Assembly (NCBI RefSeq): GCF_004168035.1
Contig: NZ_SDPU01000001.1
Coordinates: 62,001-126,000 of the forward strand
DNA from: Nocardioides iriomotensis
GTDB taxonomy: Bacteria > Actinomycetota > Actinomycetes > Propionibacteriales > Nocardioidaceae
Direction: 5' to 3'
Length of the DNA stretch: 64,000 nt
The position numbers were made by a program, and so were the translations under genes. Positions 58,990 through 64,000 of the stretch are shown here, piece after piece. Below the pieces are notes generated by a model that saw only the letters and a list, made by a program, of their open reading frames with translations, was not told where the DNA came from and ran no database searches. Position 1 is the first letter of the stretch. Each line of letters opens with the position of its first letter.

Positions 58990-59819
58990 CGTGCGTCCTC
59001 CTCGGACGGTTCGGCGAGCGCGAGCTGGCGGTCGACGGCCTCGCGGGTGGCACCGAGCGCCTCGGAGACCTCCCAGGCGACGTCGCGCGCCCGTGCGCCG
59101 AGCTCGCCGGCGCGCGCATCGTCCATCCGGACGGTCGGCACCGAGAGGCCGAGCGCCCCCACCGCCTTCCCGGTGTGGTCGAAGACCGGCGCGGCCAGGG
59201 CCCGGATGCCCGGCGTGCGCTCGGCGTCGGAGCCGGCCCAGCCTCGCTTCCGCGCCACCGCCAGCTCCGCGGCGAGCACGACCGGGTCGGTCACCGTGCG
59301 GTCGGTGATGGCGGCGATCTCCTGCTCGAGGGCGCGCACCTGCTGCGCCCACGGCAGCGTCGACAGGATCGCTTTGCCGGGCGCGCCGTGCACGAGCTGG
59401 ATGGGCACGCCGATGTCGGTGTAGTGCCGGCGCAGCTCCTGGCGGCTCTCCACCTGGTCGACCACCGCGCGCTCGCCGGTCGCGAGCAGCTCGTGCAGCC
59501 CGACCGTCTCGTCGACCTCGTCGCGCAGCGCGATCATGAACGGCCGGGCCGCGCCCTGCAGCGTCGAGGGCACGGCACCCGACCGGCCGAGCTGCACGAG
59601 CAGCGGTCCCGGTCGGTACCTCCGGTCCGGCGACTGGGCCAGCAGCCGGTTGCTCGTCATCGACGCCAGCAGCCGGTGCGTCGTGCTCGTGGACAGCCCG
59701 GTCATCCGGGCGATCTCGCTGATCCCGAGCGAGGAGTGGTGGGCGTCGAAGCAGCGCAGTATCGCGACCGCGCGGTCGATCGACTGCACGCCGCCGCGCC
59801 CGTCGGTTGCTGGGGACAC
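58986..59819 (-). CDS. IclR-family transcriptional regulator
   Basis: The 277-residue regulator has an N-terminal winged HTH (SIDRAVAILRCFDAHHSSLG; ISEIARMTGLSTSTTHRLLA) and a C-terminal effector-binding domain (PIQLVHGAPGKAILSTLPWA; RTPGIRALAAPVFDHTGKAV). The GTG at 59819 is preferred because GGTGGAG lies at the right distance; another GTG at 59837 lacks one. It faces the CoA-transferase gene across a 96-bp gap with a perfect inverted repeat, so it probably controls that operon in response to a pathway acid. Confidence 0.92.
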   Translation of the reverse strand: MSPATDGRGGVQSIDRAVAILRCFDAHHSSLGISEIARMTGLSTSTTHRLLASMTSNRLLAQSPDRRYRPGPLLVQLGRSGAVPSTLQGAARPFMIALRDEVDETVGLHELLATGERAVVDQVESRQELRRHYTDIGVPIQLVHGAPGKAILSTLPWAQQVRALEQEIAAITDRTVTDPVVLAAELAVARKRGWAGSDAERTPGIRALAAPVFDHTGKAVGALGLSVPTVRMDDARAGELGARARDVAWEVSEALGATREAVDRQLALAEPSEEDAR

Positions 59820-59880
59820 CGCTCCACCCTTCGCCACGCAGAGAAGTCTGCACCAGTCGTGAATTTCCGGATCCGAACCC

Positions 59881-59916
59881 TTGACCGCCTCTGTGTCGTC
59901 TGACACAGTTCCCGCA
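59881..59916 (+). promoter_or_regulatory. Promoter with inverted-repeat operator; leaderless start likely
   Basis: TTGACC (59881-59886) and CACAGT (59904-59909) are separated by 17 bp. Between and over them CTGTGTC (59891-59897) and GACACAG (59902-59908) form a perfect inverted repeat with 4-bp centre. The ATG of the CoA-transferase at 59916 falls where transcription should begin and has no ribosome site. The repeat is the best candidate for the divergent IclR protein. Confidence 0.6.
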
Positions 59917-61175
59917 TGACGGTAAGCAATCCCACGATACGGGAAGCAGGAAGCGGAAGTCCAGCCCTCCCGCTCGCCGGTTTCCGCGTCCTCGACCTCA
60001 CCCGCTTCCTCTCCGGGCCCTACTGCACGATGGTTCTCGCCGAGCTCGGCGCCGACGTCATCAAGATCGAGCAGCCGCACACCGGCGACGACTCGCGGCG
60101 GCTGGCGCCGAAGATCGACGGGGAGAGCTACCCCTTCGCGATGCCCAACCGCAGCAAGCGGTCGGTGTCCCTCGACCTCAAGACCGAGCAGGGGCTCGCG
60201 GTGTTCCGGCGGATGGCCGCCGACGCGGACCTGGTCATCGAGAACTTCCGGCCGGGCGTCGCGAAGCGCCTCGGCATCGGGTACGACGACCTCACGGCGG
60301 TCCGCGAGGACATCCTCTACTGCTCGATCAGCGGCTTCGGCCAGACCGGCCCGTACCGGGACCGCCCCGGCTTCGACATCATGGCCCAGGGCATGGTCGG
60401 CTTCCTGCGGATGACCGGCGAGCCCGGCGGCCGCCCGGCCAAGGTCGGCATCGCGATCAACGACATCGCCGCCGGCGCCACCGCCATCTACTCGATCATG
60501 GCCGCCGAGATGCAGCGCCGGGCCACCGGCGAGGGCCAATACATGGACATCTCCCTCGTCGACGCCGGCCTGGCATGGGCGGTCTGGGAGTCCGGCGCGT
60601 ACTTCGGCGCCGGCGAGGTCCCGCAGCCGACCGGCACCCGGCACCGCCGGTCCACGCCGTACCAGGCCTATCGCACCAGCGACGGCTACGTGACGATCGG
60701 CGCCGCCAACGACCGGCTCTGGCTCCGGCTGCTCACGGCGCTGGAGAGGCCGGAGTGGGAGACCGACCCGCGGTTCGCGTCCCTCCCCGACCGGATGTCC
60801 AACATCGAGGAGCTCGAGCGGGAGATCGAGGCGATCACCACCACCCGCACGACCGACGAGTGGATCAAGCGCGTCGACGAGGCCGGCGTCCCCTGCGGCC
60901 CGGTCCTCACGTTCGACGAGACGCTGAGCGACCCGCACGTCATCGCCCGGGACATGGTCGCCGAGCTCGACCACCCGATCATCGGCGAGATGCGGACCAT
61001 CGGCCCGCCGACGAAGTTCAGCGGGCTCGACTTCGCCGTCCGTGGCCCGGCCCCCTGGCTCGGCCAGCACACCGCCGAGGTGCTGCGTGAGACCGGCCTC
61101 GGCGACGACGAGATCGCGGCACTGTTCACCGACGAGGTCGTCTTCGACGCCCACCCCGACCGGCAGGAGAGCTGA
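59916..61175 (+). CDS. CaiB/BaiF-family CoA-transferase
   Basis: The 419-residue class III CoA-transferase has VLDLTRFLSGPYCTMVLAEL near the N-terminus, DVIKIEQPHTGDDSR, GFGQTGPYRDRPGFDIMAQG, and the catalytic Asp in GQYMDISLVDAGLAW. It moves CoA from one acyl-CoA to a free carboxylate without ATP. It is the first gene of an operon with a crotonase, a thioesterase and probably a tricarboxylate transporter. The start lies at the predicted transcription start; see the promoter entry. Confidence 0.93.
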   Translation: MTVSNPTIREAGSGSPALPLAGFRVLDLTRFLSGPYCTMVLAELGADVIKIEQPHTGDDSRRLAPKIDGESYPFAMPNRSKRSVSLDLKTEQGLAVFRRMAADADLVIENFRPGVAKRLGIGYDDLTAVREDILYCSISGFGQTGPYRDRPGFDIMAQGMVGFLRMTGEPGGRPAKVGIAINDIAAGATAIYSIMAAEMQRRATGEGQYMDISLVDAGLAWAVWESGAYFGAGEVPQPTGTRHRRSTPYQAYRTSDGYVTIGAANDRLWLRLLTALERPEWETDPRFASLPDRMSNIEELEREIEAITTTRTTDEWIKRVDEAGVPCGPVLTFDETLSDPHVIARDMVAELDHPIIGEMRTIGPPTKFSGLDFAVRGPAPWLGQHTAEVLRETGLGDDEIAALFTDEVVFDAHPDRQES

Positions 61176-61177
61176 GC

Positions 61178-61960
61178 ATGTCCGACCACCTCGTGGTGGA
61201 GCGTCGCGGCGAGGTCGCGACCCTGATCCTCAACCGTCCCGAGAGCCACAACGCGCTCAACGTGGCGACGTACCGCGACCTCCCCGACGTGCTCCGCGAC
61301 CTCGACAACGACAGCGGCGTCAAGGTCGTCGTGCTGCGCGGCGCCGGCGAGAAGTCGTTCGCCTCCGGCGCCGACATCACCGAGTTCGAGGCCGAGCGCA
61401 GCGACGCGGTGAAGGCCAAGGCCTACAACGAGAAGGTCGCCGCGGCCGAGCACGCGCTGGAGGGCGTCCGCAAGCCGACCATCGCGATGATCCACGGCTA
61501 CTGCATCGGCGGCGGCGCCGGCCTCGCGCTCGCCTGCGACCTCCGCTTCGCCGACACCCGCGCGAAGTTCGCGATCACCCCGGCCAAGCTCGGCCTGGTC
61601 TACAGCCTCGAGTCCACCAAGCGCATGGTCGACCTGGTCGGCCCGTCCCGCGCCAAGTGGGTGCTCATGAGCGGTCTGCAGATCCCCGCCGCGCGGGCCT
61701 ACGAGCTCGGCCTGTTCGACGAGGTCGTCGAGCCGGACGATCTCGAGAAGCTGACCTACGACTTCGCCGAGACCGTCTGCACCCGCGCGCAGCTCAGCGT
61801 GCGCGCCGGCAAGCAGATGGTCGACAAGGTCGTGGCCGGCCAGGTCGTGGACGACGACGCGACCACCGACCTGCGCAACTCGTCGTTCGACACCGAGGAC
61901 TTCGCCGAGGGTGTCCGCGCCTTCATGGAGAAGCGCTCGCCGAGGTTCACGTGGTCATGA
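61178..61960 (+). CDS. Crotonase-superfamily protein lacking hydratase glutamates
   Basis: The 260-residue protein has the oxyanion-hole elements SFASGADITEF and MIHGYCIGGGAGLALACDLR. However, the first catalytic Glu of enoyl-CoA hydratase (GGGCEL) is Gly, and the second (QPE) lies in FAITPAKLGLVYSLESTKRM, where no Glu aligns. The TPxxLGxxYxL pattern recalls methylmalonyl-CoA decarboxylase (YgfG). Hydratase activity is therefore doubtful; a decarboxylase, isomerase or hydrolase role is possible. CAGGAGAG precedes the ATG 2 bp after the transferase stop, and the end overlaps the thioesterase start. Confidence 0.85.
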   Translation: MSDHLVVERRGEVATLILNRPESHNALNVATYRDLPDVLRDLDNDSGVKVVVLRGAGEKSFASGADITEFEAERSDAVKAKAYNEKVAAAEHALEGVRKPTIAMIHGYCIGGGAGLALACDLRFADTRAKFAITPAKLGLVYSLESTKRMVDLVGPSRAKWVLMSGLQIPAARAYELGLFDEVVEPDDLEKLTYDFAETVCTRAQLSVRAGKQMVDKVVAGQVVDDDATTDLRNSSFDTEDFAEGVRAFMEKRSPRFTWS

Positions 61961-62445
61961 CGACGGGTGGTCTCGACAAGCTCGACCAGCCGGCGCTCGA
62001 CCGCCCGGCGGCCCGGGTCGACCCCGACGCGCTGGCCGCCCTCGCGCGCAGCGCGGCGGCGGACCCCGCGTGGGAGTTCGGCTCGTTCTTCCTCAGCCGG
62101 TTCCTGCAGCTGGGGATCAGCTACGACGACGCGGAGCAGACCTGCACCGTCGTCCTTCCTTACGGCGCGCACCTCTGCAACCCGCAGGGATCCGTGCACG
62201 GCGGAATCGTCACGACGGCGCTCGACATCTCGATGGGTCACCTCTGCAAGAAGTACCTCTCGGCCGCCGTGACCATCGAGATGCAGATGCGGTTCTTCCG
62301 GCCGCTGACCGGCGACGCGACGTGCACCGGTCGCCTCGTCCGGGCCGGCCGCCGGATCGTCCACCTCGAGTCCCGCATGACCGACGCCGACGGCAAGCTC
62401 ACCGCCCTCGGCACTGGCTCGTGGCACCGGCTCGACGCCGGATGA
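61957..62445 (+). CDS. PaaI-like hotdog-fold thioesterase
   Basis: The 162-residue hotdog protein has NPQGSVHGGIVTTALDISMG, containing the HGG motif of PaaI/YigI-type acyl-CoA thioesterases, and EMQMRFFRPLTGDATCTGRL. It would release a free acid and CoA. The first residues (MTTGGLDKLDQPALDRPAAR) look like an added tail and are encoded by a dispersed-repeat-like sequence. The ATG overlaps the crotonase stop (ATGA). Confidence 0.88.
   Translation: MTTGGLDKLDQPALDRPAARVDPDALAALARSAAADPAWEFGSFFLSRFLQLGISYDDAEQTCTVVLPYGAHLCNPQGSVHGGIVTTALDISMGHLCKKYLSAAVTIEMQMRFFRPLTGDATCTGRLVRAGRRIVHLESRMTDADGKLTALGTGSWHRLDAG
61968..61988. repeat. Dispersed-repeat-like sequence forming a gene's 5' end
   Basis: TCTCGACAAGCTCGACC (61971-61987), within a TGGTC...GACCA partial palindrome, resembles the intergenic GGTCTCGACAAGCTCGACC-type repeats of Nocardioides and relatives. 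Here it encodes residues 5-11 of the thioesterase. Confidence 0.5.
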
Positions 62446-62521
62446 GCAGCGACACCCGATCGACCAGTCCGACCGGCGCCCCCGTCCCCTGCGGACGCGC
62501 CACCCAACCAGGAGGAACACG

Positions 62522-63505
62522 ATGAATCGCAAGTGGACGGCCGCCGCCGCGGCGGTGTCCGGCATGGTGCTGACGCTGAGCGCGTGCGGCGGAGGTGCCG
62601 ACGGGACCAGCGCCGGAGGTGACTACCCGTCGGAGGACATGGACTGGACGATCGCGTTCGGTCCCGGCGGCGGCAACGACATCATGGCCCGCACCATGGT
62701 CGACATCCTGCAGAAGAACGACCTCTACCCCGAGAACATCGTGGTGGAGAACAAGGAGGGCGGCTCGGGCGCGACCGGCTGGGGCTACCTCTTCGGCCAG
62801 TCCGGCACCGGCTACGGCATCTCGACCACGTCCGGCTCGTTCATCACCACCCCGCTCCAGGCCGACACCGGCTGGGAGCCGACCGACTTCACGCCGGTCG
62901 GGCTCATGGCGGCCGACTACGCCCTGCTCATGACCGCAGGTGACGGCGAGTGGTCGACGTACGACGAGTGGGTGGAGTACGCCAAGTCGAAGGGCACGGT
63001 CGCGGTCGGCGGCATCGGCACCGTCAACGTGGACTACATCGTCCAGCAGATGGTCGCCGACGCCAACGGCTACAAGATCGACTACGTGCCCTACAACGAG
63101 GAGGGCCAGATGCAGACGTCGCTCCTCTCCGGCGCGATCGACGCGATGATCTCCAACCCCGGCTCGATCATGGGCCAGATCGAGGGCGGCCAGATGAACG
63201 CGCTGCTCTTCACCGGTCCCGAGCGGCTCGACGCGCTCGCCGACGTGCCGACCGCCGAGGAGGAGGGCATCTCCGACATCCCGTCGATGCCCCGGGGCCT
63301 CATCCTCCCGCCGGACGCGCCCGAGGAGGCGCAGCAGTGGTGGATCGACACCATGAAGGAGGTCGTCACCACGCCCGAGTGGCAGGACTACCTCGACGAG
63401 AACTACCTGCTCAAGGACGAGAAGTGGGGCGAGGACTTCACGGCCTACCTCGACGACACCCAGTCGTCGTTCGAGGAGCAGCTGACCGAGCTGGGCGCGC
63501 TGTGA
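62522..63505 (+). CDS. Tripartite tricarboxylate transporter substrate-binding lipoprotein (TctC-like)
   Basis: The 327-residue exported protein has a signal peptide with lipobox (VLTLSACGGG). The TctC/Bug-type fold follows: MDWTIAFGPGGGNDIMARTM, VENKEGGSGATGWGYL, and PTAEEEGISDIPSMPRGLIL. It captures a carboxylate outside the membrane for the TctAB carrier. GGAGGAA precedes the ATG by five bases. The next gene, TctB-like, overlaps its stop (GTGA). Ligand identity is not evident. Confidence 0.92.
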   Translation: MNRKWTAAAAAVSGMVLTLSACGGGADGTSAGGDYPSEDMDWTIAFGPGGGNDIMARTMVDILQKNDLYPENIVVENKEGGSGATGWGYLFGQSGTGYGISTTSGSFITTPLQADTGWEPTDFTPVGLMAADYALLMTAGDGEWSTYDEWVEYAKSKGTVAVGGIGTVNVDYIVQQMVADANGYKIDYVPYNEEGQMQTSLLSGAIDAMISNPGSIMGQIEGGQMNALLFTGPERLDALADVPTAEEEGISDIPSMPRGLILPPDAPEEAQQWWIDTMKEVVTTPEWQDYLDENYLLKDEKWGEDFTAYLDDTQSSFEEQLTELGAL

Positions 63506-64000
63506 CCGCAGTGCACGCCAACGCCACGACGGGAGCCCGGTCCACGGGCCGGGCTCCCGGGTGGGTGCGCCCCAAGACGGTCTTCCTGACCGCGCTGCTG
63601 GTGGTCCTGGCCGTCTACACCGAGATGGCGTTCGCCCTCGAGTGGCGTACGGCGGCCGGCCGGATCGGCCCCGGCTTCTTCCCGCGCATCGTCGGGATCA
63701 CCGGCCTGGCCCTCACGCTGTGGTCGCTGGTGGCCGCGGTGCGGGCGCCGGCCGCCGAGGACGAGGTGGTCGCACTCGAGGACGAGGTGGGCGACGCCGA
63801 CCTCGGCAAGCACCCCAGGCTGCTCGCCCTGATGGTCCTGGCGTCGCTGGTCTTCCTGGTCACGCTCGTGAGCCTCGGCGCGATCGTGTCGTCGGCGGTC
63901 TTCCTGCTGGCGATGCTCTTCCTGCTCAACCGGCAGCACCTGCTCCTCAACATCGCCGTGGCACTCGGGCTGCCGCTGGCGCTGTACCTGCTCTTCCAGA
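63502..64000 (+). CDS. Tripartite tricarboxylate transporter small membrane subunit (TctB-like), truncated by window end
   Basis: The frame opens at a GTG overlapping the TctC stop and stays open to the window edge (166 codons visible). It shows a first membrane helix (TVFLTALLVVLAVYTEMAFA), the segment GRIGPGFFPRIVGITGLALT typical of TctB, a short acidic loop and further helices (LLALMVLASLVFLVTLVSLG; LLLNIAVALGLPLALYLLF). The large TctA subunit is expected just beyond 64000. Confidence 0.9.
   Translation, partial: MTAVHANATTGARSTGRAPGWVRPKTVFLTALLVVLAVYTEMAFALEWRTAAGRIGPGFFPRIVGITGLALTLWSLVAAVRAPAAEDEVVALEDEVGDADLGKHPRLLALMVLASLVFLVTLVSLGAIVSSAVFLLAMLFLLNRQHLLLNIAVALGLPLALYLLFQ

Overview
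The window reads as a chromosomal segment of a high-GC actinobacterium, most likely a Nocardioides-type member of the Nocardioidaceae. This rests on the very high GC and third-position GC, many ATGA/GTGA stop-start overlaps, F420-linked genes, a ChoD-type GMC oxidoreductase near guaA as in mycobacteria, a BldC-like regulator, PspC-domain signalling proteins, paired FadE-type acyl-CoA dehydrogenases and apparently leaderless promoters. The assignment comes from content only; no rRNA or tRNA gene was recognised. I saw no insertion sequence, phage or CRISPR array.

Layout. 1-7.0 kb: a secreted M23 peptidase (5' truncated by the window edge), PcrA helicase, an M15-type peptidase, an APC permease and zwf. 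7.0-9.5 kb: a two-gene acyl-CoA dehydrogenase operon behind a KstR-like operator. 9.5-14.3 kb: a NYN/LOTUS-type protein, then a PspC-histidine kinase/NarL regulator pair facing an operon of PspC and LiaF-like envelope proteins. 14.3-22.6 kb: a secreted GDPD, a heterodimeric ABC exporter with strictly asymmetric ATP sites, and a PhoB-type two-component pair coupled to a DUF4173-like membrane protein. 22.7-25.6 kb: F420:NADP oxidoreductase, an F420 (LLM) oxidoreductase and an acyl-CoA dehydrogenase. 25.8-34.4 kb: a polysaccharide-lyase-like lipoprotein, GNAT, GH114-like glycosidase, guaA, a ChoD-like GMC oxidoreductase and a succinic semialdehyde dehydrogenase.

34.4-53.6 kb is the main accessory block, a surface-polysaccharide locus. 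A small BldC-like regulator sits at one edge. A plus-strand operon (FAD oxidoreductase, ATP-grasp ligase, NodB-like protein, GT4) converges on an eight-gene minus-strand operon. The latter carries a WbpB/WbpE/WbpD-like trio for a diacetamido-uronic acid nucleotide sugar, an initiating sugar transferase, a MurJ/Wzx-type flippase, a Wzy-like polymerase, a chain-length protein with a degenerate kinase domain, and a secreted lysozyme-fold enzyme. A 1126-residue secreted tandem NodB protein with Ig-like and IPT repeats follows. Short AT-rich direct repeats occur upstream of both arms, which suggests (not proven) control by the BldC-like protein.

53.9-58.1 kb: a NarL-type two-component system apparently co-transcribed with glpD, and a small membrane protein. 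58.1-64.0 kb: a catabolic locus with an IclR regulator and a nitrilase-superfamily hydrolase divergent from a CaiB/BaiF CoA-transferase, an atypical crotonase, a hotdog thioesterase and the start of a tripartite tricarboxylate transporter. Together these look like import, CoA activation and breakdown of an unidentified carboxylic acid. Two short dispersed-repeat sequences lie in frame inside coding regions of this locus.
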